Notes: generated from the sequence alone by a model not told the origin. A stretch of DNA of 64,000 nt from Spongiibacter taiwanensis (GCF_023702635.1 NZ_CP098455.1:930001-994000); one strand, 5' to 3'. Shown: positions 1 through 12,224, counted from the first letter of the stretch. Translations and numbers: made by a program.

Positions 1-1551
1 CCCCATCCGCTACCGGCCCCAGAGGGCTATCGCAATGCCGCGCCGGATTCAGTCAATGATCTGCTACGCCCCGAACAGGTACTGGGCGACGATTGGCTGA
101 GCACCGACCCGCGAGTGGCCTGGCTGGAAAAATGGCTGCTGCAGATGGAGGACGAAAAAGTTCTACTGATCTGTGCCCAGGCCGACACCGCCCAAGATCT
201 GGAATTGTATCTACGCCTGCGCCGGGGTATCGCCAGCGCCGTGTTTTTTGAGGGCCTGAGCCTGGTCGAGCGCGACCGGGCCGCCGCCTATTTTGCCGAC
301 CCGGAAGATGGCGCCCAGCTGCTGGTGTGCTCGGAGATTGGCAGTGAGGGTCGCAACTTTCAGTTTGCCCAGCATCTGGTGCTGTTTGATCTGCCCTGGC
401 ACCCCGATCTGCTGGAGCAGCGTATTGGTCGCCTCGACCGCATCGGCCAACAGGGCGATATCCAGCTCCATGTCCCCTTCTACGAGAACAGCCCCCAGGC
501 ATTGATGCTGCGCTGGTATGAACAGGCGCTGGGTATTTTCGACGCGCCCTGCACCGTCGGCGATGCCATGGTGAAAGCCTTCGGCCATTCCCTGCAGGCT
601 TTGTTGTTACAGCCCGCGCCTGCCGCAAGCGAAGTGGACACCCTGTTTAATCAGGCTCGGGAAACCGTTGCCGAACTGCGCGACAATTTAAGCCGGGGCC
701 GTAACCGCCTGCTCGAACTCAACTCCTGCAAACCCCTGGAGGCTGCAGAGCTGGTTGCCCAGCTGGAGGCCGAGCAGCGCAGCGACGCCCTGGCCAACTA
801 CCTCGACATTTTTGCCGACCAATTCGGTCTTGAACACGAAGAACACAGCGAGAATGCGGTGATTCTGCGCCCCGGCGACCACATGCAGATTGAGGCCCTG
901 CCCCACCTGCCCGAAGAGGGACTGACCGGCACCTTTGACCGCCAGCGCGCCCTCAGCCGTGAAGATATGGTTTACCTGAGCTGGGAGCATCCCCTGCTGC
1001 GAAGTGCCATGGACGTGATCATGACCAGTGACTTCGGCAGCGCGTCACTGTGTACCCTGCCCGTCAAGGGCCTGAAGTCCGGCACCCTGTTGTTGGAAGT
1101 GTTCTTTAATCCCAGCCTCAACGCGCCGGCCTGGCTGCAGCTGCAACGCCAGCTGCCCGGTCACTGCCTGCGTCTGGTCATTGACGACCAGCACCGGGAT
1201 TTAAGTCAGGCGGTGGCCCACAGCAAACTGAATCAACTGTGCAAAGGCGTAAAGAAAACCCTCGCCCCCGCCCTGCTCCGTCAGGTGCGAGAACCCCTCG
1301 GCAAAATGATTCAACACCTCGAAGCACTGGCCCAAACGGCGAGTGGCCAGTGGCAACAGCAAGCACTGGAGAACTACCGGCAAGAGCGCGACGAGGAGCG
1401 GCAACGGCTGGAGAATCTCAGCCAGCGCAACCCAGACATTGACGCCGCCACCCTGGCAAGTTTTGATAGTGACACTGAACGGGGTGAACAGGCGCTATCT
1501 TCCCTGCAACTCAATATGGCCGCCTTGCGCTTGGCCGTGGTCAGCAACTAG
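1..1551 (+). CDS. rapA: RNA polymerase-associated helicase RapA, C-terminal part (5' end outside window)
   Basis: This is the 3' half of the SWI2/SNF2-type ATPase that binds RNA polymerase and recycles it after transcription. The reading frame is open from base 1, so the N-terminal helicase lobe lies upstream of the window. The visible part starts with a stretch typical of RapA (LLRPEQVLGDDWL), followed by the second helicase lobe: motif V region (GSEGRNFQFAQHLV) and motif VI (QRIGRLDRIGQ). The rest is the RapA-specific C-terminal domain, ending at TAG. The motif order and the C-terminal extension separate it from other SNF2 helicases. A small gene begins 10 bp after the stop. Confidence 0.95.
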   Translation, partial: PHPLPAPEGYRNAAPDSVNDLLRPEQVLGDDWLSTDPRVAWLEKWLLQMEDEKVLLICAQADTAQDLELYLRLRRGIASAVFFEGLSLVERDRAAAYFADPEDGAQLLVCSEIGSEGRNFQFAQHLVLFDLPWHPDLLEQRIGRLDRIGQQGDIQLHVPFYENSPQALMLRWYEQALGIFDAPCTVGDAMVKAFGHSLQALLLQPAPAASEVDTLFNQARETVAELRDNLSRGRNRLLELNSCKPLEAAELVAQLEAEQRSDALANYLDIFADQFGLEHEEHSENAVILRPGDHMQIEALPHLPEEGLTGTFDRQRALSREDMVYLSWEHPLLRSAMDVIMTSDFGSASLCTLPVKGLKSGTLLLEVFFNPSLNAPAWLQLQRQLPGHCLRLVIDDQHRDLSQAVAHSKLNQLCKGVKKTLAPALLRQVREPLGKMIQHLEALAQTASGQWQQQALENYRQERDEERQRLENLSQRNPDIDAATLASFDSDTERGEQALSSLQLNMAALRLAVVSN

Positions 1552-1561
1552 GGGGCCCGCG

Positions 1562-1849
1562 ATGTTTCTGTTTTCCGTCAATGCCGTATCCAAATCCACC
1601 CAAGGCGATTTCAAAGAGGGAGAAGATGTCCCCTTTATCGTCTACATTCACTTTGCTGACCTGTTTGGCGCCGAGCAATTGGCCAAACTGCTAGTCATGC
1701 GGGAGGGGTTTCGGGACGTCAAAATCGAAAAGCGCAAGCACCTCGATGACAAGGTGTTAATGGACAATGACAGCGGCCTGGGACGCGATCCGCAGATTCA
1801 GGAAGCACTGAAGAAGGGCTATTGCATTCAGGCGTTTAGTGCCCACTAG
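1562..1849 (+). CDS. small conserved-looking hypothetical protein (95 aa)
   Basis: I do not recognise this family. The frame stays open upstream inside rapA, but ATG at 1562 lies just after the rapA stop and gives a compact, well-folded-looking protein. It begins MFLFSVNAVSKSTQGDFKEG and has a mixed hydrophobic/charged pattern with no signal peptide or membrane segment, so it is probably a cytosolic alpha/beta protein. The 10-bp gap to rapA suggests co-transcription. Base composition matches its neighbours. No function is proposed. Confidence 0.65.
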   Translation: MFLFSVNAVSKSTQGDFKEGEDVPFIVYIHFADLFGAEQLAKLLVMREGFRDVKIEKRKHLDDKVLMDNDSGLGRDPQIQEALKKGYCIQAFSAH

Positions 1850-1921
1850 CTACAAGACACCAGGCCGGGCACACTCGCGCGACTCGTCAATGCTCACCAA
1901 CACCTAAGAAGTAAACGCGGG

Positions 1922-1943
1922 CCGCTGCCAACAGGGGCAGCGG
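1922..1943. terminator. GC-rich hairpin between convergent genes
   Basis: An 8-bp perfect stem (CCGCTGCC / GGCAGCGG, 6-nt loop) lies between the rightward gene ending at 1849 and the leftward gene ending at 2007. It has no clear T-tract, so a terminator role is inferred mainly from its convergent position. Confidence 0.35.
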
Positions 1944-2006
1944 TGGGCTAAGTTAAGTGGCCCAGTAAAACAGACCACTCTGCAACTCAACTGACCAAAC
2001 TGCAGC

Positions 2007-2606
2007 TCACTGAAAAATCCGCGGTGTTCGCTTTTTCTCCTGCCCGCGCTCACTACCGCCCAATGAGCGACCGGGGCGCTTGGATTGCCAGCCATCATTC
2101 ACCCGCCCCCGCGTATTGGCGTGCGGCTGACTATTCTGCCGGTGATCCCGACCACCCTCATCCCGACCACCGCGATCATGCCCACCCAGAAAGCGATTAT
2201 CTCGATCGCGGTCTCCAGCGAGCGGGTGACGGTCGCCGCCCCGATCTTTGCCGCGATCACCATCACGACGGTCACGCTGATCGCGGTTATGTCCTTGGTC
2301 ACGGTCGTGGTTATCTCGCTGGCGATCGTCGCCTCGCCAGCGTGAATCCCGGTCATACTGAATATCTACCCGGGTAGGCGAACGGCCACCCGAATGGCGG
2401 TGGCCATCATCCCGGCGATATTGATCACGGTCGCGGTAATAATAAATCCGGTCCCTGTGGTAGGGCTGGCCGTAATACTGGCCGTAGGAATGATAGTGGC
2501 CCCGGTAGCGTTCGTAACTGCTGTATCCGACACCGTGCGGATACACCGTACAACCGCTCAGAACCACAGCCCCCGCGATACCGATCAGCAACTTTGTCTT
2601 GATCAT
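2007..2606 (-). CDS. Arg/Asp-rich low-complexity lipoprotein
   Basis: Likely an envelope lipoprotein of unknown role. The N-terminus (MIKTKLLIGIAGAVVLSGC) is a lipoprotein signal peptide with lipobox LSGC. The mature part starts with a Tyr/Gly/His-rich stretch and then about 100 residues dominated by Asp, Arg, His and Gly in DRD/RDR-type runs. ATG at 2606 is preferred over the in-frame GTG at 2615 because GGAG at 2618-2615 is 8 nt from the ATG and only 0 nt from the GTG. The repetitive DNA leaves several other frames open over the same stretch; these are shadows. Similar DR-rich lipoproteins are widespread but uncharacterised. Confidence 0.75.
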   Translation of the reverse strand: MIKTKLLIGIAGAVVLSGCTVYPHGVGYSSYERYRGHYHSYGQYYGQPYHRDRIYYYRDRDQYRRDDGHRHSGGRSPTRVDIQYDRDSRWRGDDRQRDNHDRDQGHNRDQRDRRDGDRGKDRGGDRHPLAGDRDRDNRFLGGHDRGGRDEGGRDHRQNSQPHANTRGRVNDGWQSKRPGRSLGGSERGQEKKRTPRIFQ

Positions 2607-2978
2607 GACATGCACTCCGCACTACCTGATGGGGCAATAGATTCGCAAACGGGCGGAATGTTCGTCTGGTGCGGCCACACCACCCGGTTTTGCCACAATG
2701 ATCCATCGTCAATCGTGAATGCGGGCTGAATGCTGGCGAAGCTAGTAAATGTGTAATGGCGCTAGCGGCGTAACGGAGTTTGAATTTTGCAAATGAAGGC
2801 CGCCACCTCGAGAACGTACTACCGCATTAGTCACATAGCGGACAGTCACAGAGGACGAATTCTACAACCTCAACGACCAAGCTCTCCGGCAACTTTGGAG
2901 CGTAGCGGAAAAATTGTCCGAGTACAGCGCTGTTGTTATGTGATTATGCAGATAACTACTGAAAGTCATTTTTATTGC
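2607..2978. other. gene-free stretch, upstream of the lipoprotein gene and downstream of the Avs-like gene
   Basis: I see no gene here. It should hold the promoter of the leftward lipoprotein gene, though I see no strong -35/-10 pair. Composition shifts from GC-rich to AT-rich across it, marking the right-hand start of the AT-rich island. The 10-mer TTGTTATGTG at 2933-2942 occurs again at 7851-7860, on the other side of the large gene. Confidence 0.5.
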
Positions 2979-5900
2979 TCAATTTGTCGGCTCTTCCCTG
3001 TTGTACCATATACTGCCTACAGGTTTGCCATCTTTATATTTAAACAATCCACTATAAACCAAACGACCAAAAAACTGCCCTGCACCGGAAGAAAACATTT
3101 GCTTCTCCCCGCCTATCAACCAAACGATCTCCATATCATTAGCTTCAAGCCATTTCTGTAATTTCTCAGTTCGCATTAACGCATATGAAGGGCCGTATTC
3201 TTCGAGGCTTGGATCAAAAAATACAGGCTGCTCCTTGTGCTCCCATCGCCCCCATTGACCCGGGGGTCTAACCAAGTCCATTTCCTCAATCAGCTCCTTG
3301 ACTGGCATATGGAAATAAAGTGAACTATTAAGAGAATAATCTTTACCACCATCCTCCCACTCGTATTTAGCAAATGGAACAAGGTGTTCGACTGCAATCT
3401 GTTTCCTAAAGACTTCATCTGGCTCCCTCCACCCAGAAAGGTGGCGATATATTGGATGCCAAGGATATTCTCCTAAAAAGCCTTCGTGTTGAGTTGATGG
3501 CGCGCTAACTATGTGGGGATCGCAAAGCGCTTTTCCCTCAACTCCTTTAGCTAAAGAATCAAACTCTCCTTTACGGATTAAGATAGAATTAATTCTGAAC
3601 CACCCATCAAGATAGGGGCTTTCAGTTTTATCATCTGAATATTTCCTGTTTTCAGACCAAAAGCCATGTAAAACTAGCCAATTAGAATTGTCGGCAGGCA
3701 TTGTCCTTTGCAGTAACTCAGAGAATTCAGGCAAAACATCTTCGTCCCACAAAAATTTAGCCTTGGCTGCAGAGTCATTTTCATTTGGGAATGGGAAGCT
3801 GTAAGGTTGCCACCAAGTACAACGCTTGTTGTGATAGGTTTTGAATTCTCCAGATTGTCTTGCCCAGATAGTAGGGTCAATATCACGTTTGTATATTTGC
3901 CAAGGCCCTTCATAAATATCATCATCAGGAACATCGCTATAACCTCGATTAGTCCAATGGTAGTTATCAGAAAGTCTGGCCAAAAACTCATGGAGGGCCA
4001 TCCATTGGTATTTTTTCCCGACACGCTCCATTGCTCCACCACTGGGACCACCACCCCTTCCGTGTGAGCACATTCTTTCAAAATCACCAAATAGCTCTTC
4101 AGTCCATCCAAACTCATGAGCTCGCTTACACACCCATCTTTGAGCCCATTTCCTACTAAAGGCTGCTGGCCTATCATTACTGATCCCAGAAAGCCAACGA
4201 TAATACTCTTGTTGCTCGTCATTGAGTTGCGCGTTTATCCGGCAATCAAACTTTTCTCGTTCTTTTCTTTGATCCTCAAAGCTGCGCTTGTAGTCTTCGG
4301 AATCGCGCTCAATTCTTCTAATAGCCATTAATAACTCTTCTGGTGAAAGTGAAGAATTATCTGCTTTTATTAGCTCTAATTTTTCTAAATATTCTTCTTG
4401 CACATCGCCAGTTAATAGCTCGTGTGCAAATCGTACCTTGATCTCATGGCCATTTTCAATTTTTGGTAAGGCAATAGGTGTTGAAGACCAATTATGAACA
4501 CAGCCCATGGTGTAGTTTCCAAAGTCGCCAGGAAAACCCATTAAAGAACTTTTGATTCTTGATGAAAATTCGTCTCTAGCTATGCCTTCTATCTCTTTTT
4601 TGGATGGATTATCCAATTCTGGGGTGCTGTTATAAGGCGCCCTGAATTGTTCGGGAGCAATTTCTGCCGGAAGTACTCCAATATGCAAGGCATACTCTAA
4701 AATCCCGCGAGCATAATCTCTAAGCAGAATATGCGGCGTTGGTTCACCACCCCTAAATATCAAATTAAATGTGGTGCTCGCTATATCCTCAATAGTATCT
4801 TCTTTGTCGGTGTTGCAAACGACACCATATGCAACTGCATAAAGCCTTTCGGATAAGTATGTATCCTCTAGGCTCGAAAATGCTTTTAATAAGTCTTCAA
4901 CAAGATGGGGGTAAGAAGAAAGAATTCTAACCAGGGATTTCGTAGATCGATCCCTTATTCGCCTATTTGGAGTAGTCAAAAACCAAATAAGGACAATAGC
5001 ACAGAGCCTAATTCTTTCCTCTCCGACAGACTCTATTTCACCAGAATGTGCCCACTCAATAATTGTTCTAATGATGGATTCATATTCATCATCTTCTTCA
5101 GAGCTATCACCGTGTGCTATATGTATAGACCAAAAGTGGTCTCGTTCAGCAATCTCTTTCTTCGCAAGGTTTCGATGAAGCAACTCAGCATTCCATGGAT
5201 GATTGGGCTCCGTGGATAGTTTCAACAAAATATCCAGTGCTGGGTGATTGTAGGAATGACCTTCTAAGTTATTTAAAAGCTCCAGAGTCCTTTCAGAAAA
5301 AGAGCCTGGACTTCTCCACAAAACAGTATTCTGGAAAGTCTCATCAAGCTGCCACTTCCCAACTTCAATATCATCAGGCAGCAAATCCTCTAATTCCCTA
5401 TTGAAACGCTCAGTAATAATGATGGCCAATGCTTCGAATATTCCAGAAAAGCGGTAGTAACCATTATCTTTGAGTAATTGCCCTATAGAACCTCCATCTG
5501 AAAAGGCAGCTTCAATGTTATCTTCCCGATTTACTAATTCCTGAGCAATAAAATAATCACTAAATCGTTCATATGTGAATCTGATAATAAGATTTCCACG
5601 CTGTTCGCCTTTATAAGAAACATCCTCAGAAATAATGCCCTCATCGATCAATATATCGAAAAGGCTATCCCCATAATTCGGGTTTGGATCGTAATCATTG
5701 ACCAGCTTTCTAACATACGGCTTCAGAAGCCCCTCAAGATTATCTGGTAATAATTTTGAAGCGATATTGATAAGTGTGGACTTAACGATATTCTCATTCG
5801 GATTGAATCTTTTCTTTTTTGCTACAACCCTTTCAATACTTGAAACATAGAAATCAAATAATAAGGTAATAGAATTAAGCCCTTTTGGAAATGAGCTCTG

Positions 5901-7508
5901 GTTGTTTTGCCTTAGCGCTCGGCAGCATGTTTTCAAGAAAAGTGGATTTGTAAACTCAGGCGCCAATATTGGTGCGCTTGGTTTGGATATACCTTGCTGG
6001 GAAAGAAATTTCTCCGCAGCCCTATGCTCATGCCCTCTAAACCCATAATGCCCTATACGTGGCAACAAGCCTTCGTCTGCACTATCGGGAAGAATGTAAC
6101 TTAGATAAGTGCTGCGGCAACTAAACAGAACAGCAATATATGGGAATCGCGATAAATCCGACAAAAATCCTGTTATTTGGTTATGCCAGTCATCTCTATT
6201 ATTTCCCTCATTTATAGCATCAATGACAATGAGTGCTCTTGCCCCCGATGCTTCACCGGCTGCATCTATAGCACCTAAGACTTGGGAGCTTCTATAGTTT
6301 TTTAAGTCTAATGATTCCTTTAAAAAACCCGTTGGGTTCCCACCTTGATATTGAGCACCTAATAAAAACAATGTGGGTAAATTCATATTGATTCTATCAA
6401 AGCTCAAGTCACATAGGAGGTGTGATTTACCTATTCCTGCTTCCCCGTAAAGAAGTGCAGCTTTTGTCTGGGACGAGATGGCCTTTTTTTGCTTTATGAA
6501 AGATGCCAGCTCATCTATTACATTGTCTAATTTATACAGACTACTTCTAGAGTTATCATTTCTTTCAGACCAATCGATTTTATCATGGACATCTTTATAT
6601 ACTTCGGCATATAGTTTAGATATCTCTTCTAGTGAAGAGTTTATTTTTGAAATTCGATTGTGAAAATCCTTGCCTGCAATCCCTTTACCAAATTCATCCA
6701 AAAAATCATTAAGGTGATCATCTAAGATATTTATTCTTTCACTGTTTAATGAAATGTTTCCTTTTTTGTCTTCTTTTTTTAAAAAATAAATAACATCTGA
6801 GCTGGCGTCTTTTAGCTCTGATCTCCTTTCTTTGAGAAGATCCCACCATGAGAAATTCAAGCATAGGCCGTCAAAACTCTTTGCAATGGGAAGTTCAACA
6901 TGAAACTCAGGGGTATACCTATCTCCCAAGCTGTCTTGCGACCTTTTTGCGATATTTCTGAATACCCCTGTTCCGAGAAATGGTTCGTTAAACCAGTACA
7001 AAGCTCTACCAGAGTAAAGGGGGTCATCAATCGAAAGAAAAGTAGTAATCTCATGCTTACCCCAGTATGAGAATGTAATTTTACGAGCAACAGCATTTGC
7101 TTGGCCCTCCCACTTTTTAATGTGTTCTAGCCACTCATCTTCGACAGAAACTACTTTTTTTCCACCTTTTCCTTTCTTTCTGCTATCAGCTTTATCTAGA
7201 GGTAAGCAGACAATATAATGTGTTAACTTGGGGTGCTTTTCTAAGGCTGTAGTAAATGATTCATCTATTTGTTGCCAACGGGAGGAGTTCATTCCATCTA
7301 AAAAATATTTAGCTTGCCAACATATTTCCGAGTCATTTTCAAGAATCCAGTAACATTCAACACCGGCATCACCTCCAGCGCCATCCTTTTTAATGAACCG
7401 CTTTCCATCATCTGGTTTTTGAAGATGGGCAATTTGGCAAATCAACTCTTCAAAGCCTGAGTTTTTACTACCATCATGTGTTCTAATTTGAGAGAAGTTA
7501 ATTTCCAT
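2979..7508 (-). CDS. Avs-like STAND NTPase with N-terminal PD-(D/E)XK-type nuclease (putative anti-phage defence)
   Basis: A 1,509-residue protein with the layout of Avs (AVAST) defence proteins, which sense conserved phage proteins and then cut DNA. Residues about 1-160 look like an Mrr/Cap4-type nuclease: GFEEL near 18-22, GGDAGVE with D47 and E51, and WQAK with Q65 and K67. A STAND ATPase follows: Walker A GEAGIGKS (355-362), Walker B IVIDAINE (427-434), a sensor-type Arg in FSCRS (R465) and NPLFLK (521-526). The remaining ~950 residues have no membrane segment and would be the helical sensor region. ATG at 7508 gives a typical start. The gene is markedly more AT-rich than its neighbours and stands alone, which suggests horizontal transfer. 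The nuclease-STAND layout and length fit Avs4 best, but I cannot separate Avs4 from other nuclease-bearing Avs types by eye. Confidence 0.72.
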   Translation of the reverse strand: MEINFSQIRTHDGSKNSGFEELICQIAHLQKPDDGKRFIKKDGAGGDAGVECYWILENDSEICWQAKYFLDGMNSSRWQQIDESFTTALEKHPKLTHYIVCLPLDKADSRKKGKGGKKVVSVEDEWLEHIKKWEGQANAVARKITFSYWGKHEITTFLSIDDPLYSGRALYWFNEPFLGTGVFRNIAKRSQDSLGDRYTPEFHVELPIAKSFDGLCLNFSWWDLLKERRSELKDASSDVIYFLKKEDKKGNISLNSERINILDDHLNDFLDEFGKGIAGKDFHNRISKINSSLEEISKLYAEVYKDVHDKIDWSERNDNSRSSLYKLDNVIDELASFIKQKKAISSQTKAALLYGEAGIGKSHLLCDLSFDRINMNLPTLFLLGAQYQGGNPTGFLKESLDLKNYRSSQVLGAIDAAGEASGARALIVIDAINEGNNRDDWHNQITGFLSDLSRFPYIAVLFSCRSTYLSYILPDSADEGLLPRIGHYGFRGHEHRAAEKFLSQQGISKPSAPILAPEFTNPLFLKTCCRALRQNNQSSFPKGLNSITLLFDFYVSSIERVVAKKKRFNPNENIVKSTLINIASKLLPDNLEGLLKPYVRKLVNDYDPNPNYGDSLFDILIDEGIISEDVSYKGEQRGNLIIRFTYERFSDYFIAQELVNREDNIEAAFSDGGSIGQLLKDNGYYRFSGIFEALAIIITERFNRELEDLLPDDIEVGKWQLDETFQNTVLWRSPGSFSERTLELLNNLEGHSYNHPALDILLKLSTEPNHPWNAELLHRNLAKKEIAERDHFWSIHIAHGDSSEEDDEYESIIRTIIEWAHSGEIESVGEERIRLCAIVLIWFLTTPNRRIRDRSTKSLVRILSSYPHLVEDLLKAFSSLEDTYLSERLYAVAYGVVCNTDKEDTIEDIASTTFNLIFRGGEPTPHILLRDYARGILEYALHIGVLPAEIAPEQFRAPYNSTPELDNPSKKEIEGIARDEFSSRIKSSLMGFPGDFGNYTMGCVHNWSSTPIALPKIENGHEIKVRFAHELLTGDVQEEYLEKLELIKADNSSLSPEELLMAIRRIERDSEDYKRSFEDQRKEREKFDCRINAQLNDEQQEYYRWLSGISNDRPAAFSRKWAQRWVCKRAHEFGWTEELFGDFERMCSHGRGGGPSGGAMERVGKKYQWMALHEFLARLSDNYHWTNRGYSDVPDDDIYEGPWQIYKRDIDPTIWARQSGEFKTYHNKRCTWWQPYSFPFPNENDSAAKAKFLWDEDVLPEFSELLQRTMPADNSNWLVLHGFWSENRKYSDDKTESPYLDGWFRINSILIRKGEFDSLAKGVEGKALCDPHIVSAPSTQHEGFLGEYPWHPIYRHLSGWREPDEVFRKQIAVEHLVPFAKYEWEDGGKDYSLNSSLYFHMPVKELIEEMDLVRPPGQWGRWEHKEQPVFFDPSLEEYGPSYALMRTEKLQKWLEANDMEIVWLIGGEKQMFSSGAGQFFGRLVYSGLFKYKDGKPVGSIWYNREEPTN

Positions 7509-7593
7509 ATAAAGTCTTAAATAACTGAATGTTTATTGGCTGGTTAGTAGCCCCGGGTGTTAGTCAATTATCCAGTAGGTGTATTACGCATAA

Positions 7594-7771
7594 GAGGCTG
7601 TAGAAAAACTAGAACCTCTCTAAAAATCAAACTCACCATGCGCTCCTATGCAAAATCCAGAGTATTTGCGCAATAGACTGTTCCCTTAATTTCAAAAAAT
7701 AGCTCGATTTTTAGATCAAAAAAAGATCACACGACGAGCCACTAATCTGCTTTTAGTTTTTCTGCAGCCTC
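7594..7771. repeat. MITE/IS remnant with 17-bp terminal inverted repeats
   Basis: The ends 7594-7610 and 7755-7771 are inverted copies matching at 16 of 17 positions (GAGGCTGTAGAAAAACT versus the complement of the right end). The 178-bp interior has no open reading frame of note. This fits a miniature inverted-repeat element or the joined ends of a deleted IS. I see no clear target duplication and cannot name the parent family. Confidence 0.6.
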
Positions 7772-7785
7772 ACACGCCGTGTTTT

Positions 7786-7864
7786 GGGGCGCCGGAGCGC
7801 CAGCGAAGGCGTCCCAGCAGAGCGGCTTTCTGCGCTGCGACAACAACACTTTGTTATGTGTTGT
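7786..7864. repeat. GC-rich block of hairpins in AT-rich DNA
   Basis: A stem GGGGCGCC (7786-7793) / GGCGTCCC (7808-7815), 7 of 8 paired plus one wobble, is followed by ACAACAC (7843-7849) / GTGTTGT (7858-7864). It abuts the right end of the MITE remnant. It could be a degraded recombination site or part of an older mobile element; function unknown. Confidence 0.4.
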
Positions 7865-8730
7865 CTTTCTAATCTTTCTAACATAGCATTTGCCCCGCTA
7901 GTCCCCGCACTGGGAGGGGGTGTTGAAAAGGAGGATACCATTTTGGCCAAATTTTTGACTTCCCCATTACTGGCCCAAACGGAGGAAGGTTTGGCTTGTA
8001 GCTAATGGGGATACGGTAGAGGGGAAGGGTTCTGGGGAATCTACGCGGAAGTCTCTTGTTTTGGGTGAAATACTCATTCAATAAATATCCGCGGTGAACC
8101 CGGTTTCCCGGCTAAATTGTTACAAGTAAACGCCTGCCTATATATGCATAGGCGAAAGCAATACAAGCCCCAGAGTTTAGCCACTCCCTTCGATTCACAT
8201 TAACCTGAAATTCCTCGTGACATATAACAGCATTATTATAAAGACCGGGGCCTTATATCACTGAGGCTCCCTATCTAGGGGACTAAATTTGGAATGACGT
8301 CCGAAATCCTTGCTACTTCATGGACTTGGGCACATTTTGTGGAATCAGTGATTGATATTAGCAAGACCAGGTCCCTCTATCTGATTTAAGCTCCTTTTCA
8401 CCTGATCATATACCGACTCACATAAAAATCAATAAGTTAGCATCAGCAAAAAGGTGATAGTGAGCTTGTGGCTCCTGAAAAAAGAGAAAGTGGCGATTTG
8501 GGAGCAGTTTTGTTTTCGCCGAAGGAGCCTTGATGACTGTCTGCTTCTGACCAGCAACAGACCTTGACCCCGACAGAACTACATTCCACTCCAGTCGCTC
8601 AGTGGGAGTTCGTCAAGTATGACTTTTAAATGCATACCATCAAATACAAGGATTCATGCTGGGGCGGTGGAGCTGAGTAAACATAGCCAGCGCGTGTGCG
8701 CTGTAAAAGAAGCTTTCGCTTTACCGGCAG

Positions 8731-9051
8731 TCATCCAGGAGCAACCACAAAATACGGATTACCCAGCGGGTCTACCAGGCAGGCATAAAATGCTTCGGTA
8801 AAACGTTGCAGTTCATCGTCGCGGTAGTCGCTGAGCAGTAGCCGGGGGAAGTTACTCTCTACCATGCAGCCATCGGTTTGCTCATGTACGGCGGCAATAC
8901 AGTCCGGGTCGTCGCTGCCGCAGAGTTCGACCAGGCGTTGCACAAGGCTGCGTTTGAAGAAGAACTCGCCGACATCGCCCCGGGTACAACCACTGAGGGC
9001 AAGCGGGCCGCACACTAGAACAAAAATGATCACCTGCCGATACGCAGCCAC
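8731..9051 (-). CDS. small lipoprotein of unknown function (106 aa)
   Basis: The N-terminus is a lipoprotein signal peptide with a long hydrophobic core and lipobox LSGC, so the mature protein should be anchored in the envelope. The mature part has four cysteines, perhaps two disulfides, and no family I recognise. Start is GTG at 9051, with a GAGAG-type ribosome site about 7 nt upstream. GC-rich composition returns here, so this gene belongs to the host backbone rather than the AT-rich island. It is separated from the upstream oxidoreductase gene by a strong terminator. Confidence 0.6.
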   Translation of the reverse strand: MAAYRQVIIFVLVCGPLALSGCTRGDVGEFFFKRSLVQRLVELCGSDDPDCIAAVHEQTDGCMVESNFPRLLLSDYRDDELQRFTEAFYACLVDPLGNPYFVVAPG

Positions 9052-9150
9052 TGATTTTCTCTCACCGATATTTCACGCAACCCTAGCCCGCCGCAGGGAT
9101 GAAGGCAAGATAACCCGTACCCCTTCTGCTTAGAAAAATGACAGGCATAA

Positions 9151-9178
9151 AAAAACGCGCTGATTAAAGCGCGTTTTA
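9151..9178 (-). terminator. rho-independent terminator after the leftward beta-oxidation operon
   Basis: Perfect 10-bp stem AAAACGCGCT (9152-9161) / AGCGCGTTTT (9168-9177), 6-nt loop, followed on the minus strand by a run of T. It lies 20 bp past the stop of the nitronate monooxygenase-like gene, the last gene of that operon. Confidence 0.9.
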
Positions 9179-9197
9179 TGCTGAGCTTATTTTCCGC

Positions 9198-11424
<2,227 letters not shown>

Positions 11425-11459
11425 CTTGTTGTCCTCTATCGCAGTTCAGTCGGTGGCAA

Positions 11460-12224
11460 TTACTGCCCGGTCCAGTTGGGGGCGCGCTTTTCAGCAAAGG
11501 CCTTGGCACCCTCAATGGCGTCTTTGCTGGAGAACACGGGATCAATAATGCTCGCCTGCTTTTTGAACATCTCTTCGGTCGACCAATCCTGGGACTCGTC
11601 GATGACTTGTTTGGAAGCCATAACGGCCAGCGGGCCATTGGCCGCAATCGTCCGGGCCAGGGCCATCGCGCCATCCAGCGTTTCACCCTTGGCCGCAATG
11701 CGATTCACCAGGCCAAGCTCATAGGCGCGCTGGGCGCTGATAAATTCACCGGTCAGCGCCAACTCTTTGGCAATACGCGGCGGAATCTGGCGAGGCAGGC
11801 GCATCAAGCCACCGGCAGCGGCAGCCAGGCCACGCTTGGTTTCCGGGATACCGAACTTGGCGTTCTCGGCGACTACAATCAGATCGCAGCTCAGGGCCAA
11901 TTCACAGCCACCGGCCAGCGCATAGCCCTCAACCGCGGCAATCAAGGGTTTGCGGGGTGGCTGTTCACACAGGCCCGCAAAGCCCCGGCCACGCACCATC
12001 GGCAACTCGCCGCTGACAAAAGCCTTCAAATCCATACCGGCACAAAAGGTATTGTCGGCGCCGGTCAGTATGGCCGCGCGAATGTCCGGATCGCTGTCCA
12101 GCTTCTCCATCGCCTCGGCAATGCCTACCGCCACCGCTTTATTGACCGAGTTTTTGGCCTCGGGACGGTTGATAGTGACGACCATGATGCCGTCTTCGAC
12201 ACTCACCAGAACTGCGTCTGTCAT
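11460..12224 (-). CDS. enoyl-CoA hydratase/isomerase (crotonase) family protein
   Basis: 254 residues with the crotonase fold: the first oxyanion-hole segment CAGMDL (61-66), the second GYALAGGCELA (100-110) with E108 as a likely catalytic acid/base, and PETKRGL with E128. These support hydration of a 2-enoyl-CoA, although isomerase activity cannot be excluded. ATG at 12224 follows GGGGAGAAATAAC. Between it and the preceding SDR gene lies an inverted-repeat element (12271-12537), so this gene may have its own promoter or be read through that structure. Confidence 0.92.
   Translation of the reverse strand: MTDAVLVSVEDGIMVVTINRPEAKNSVNKAVAVGIAEAMEKLDSDPDIRAAILTGADNTFCAGMDLKAFVSGELPMVRGRGFAGLCEQPPRKPLIAAVEGYALAGGCELALSCDLIVVAENAKFGIPETKRGLAAAAGGLMRLPRQIPPRIAKELALTGEFISAQRAYELGLVNRIAAKGETLDGAMALARTIAANGPLAVMASKQVIDESQDWSTEEMFKKQASIIDPVFSSKDAIEGAKAFAEKRAPNWTGQ

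Larger units (their letters stand above)
7509..8730. other. 1.2-kb gene-free AT-rich tract behind the Avs-like gene
   Basis: No credible gene is visible in any frame. The first ~90 bp should carry the promoter of the leftward Avs-like gene. It contains an IS-like inverted-repeat remnant (7594-7771), a GC-rich structured block (7786-7864) and a small near-palindrome around 8137-8154. From 8100 to 8700 the sequence has frequent stops on both strands and could be decayed mobile DNA, but I recognise no parent gene. Confidence 0.6.

Noticed and set aside
2024-2729. Long open frames on the plus strand and other minus frames over the DR-rich lipoprotein
   Set aside because: They arise from the repetitive GC-rich codons of the lipoprotein gene; no signal peptide or plausible composition.
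2787-3161. 124-codon plus-strand frame overlapping the end of the Avs-like gene
   Set aside because: Runs antisense into a confidently coding region and shows no protein-like pattern.
2933-7860. Avs-like gene as an integron cassette bounded by attC sites
   Set aside because: GTTATGTG boxes are present on both sides, but no complementary R''-type box with correct spacing, no attC fold and no integrase could be seen.
8619-8801. 60-codon plus-strand frame before the small lipoprotein
   Set aside because: Overlaps the lipoprotein gene antisense, no ribosome site or recognised family.
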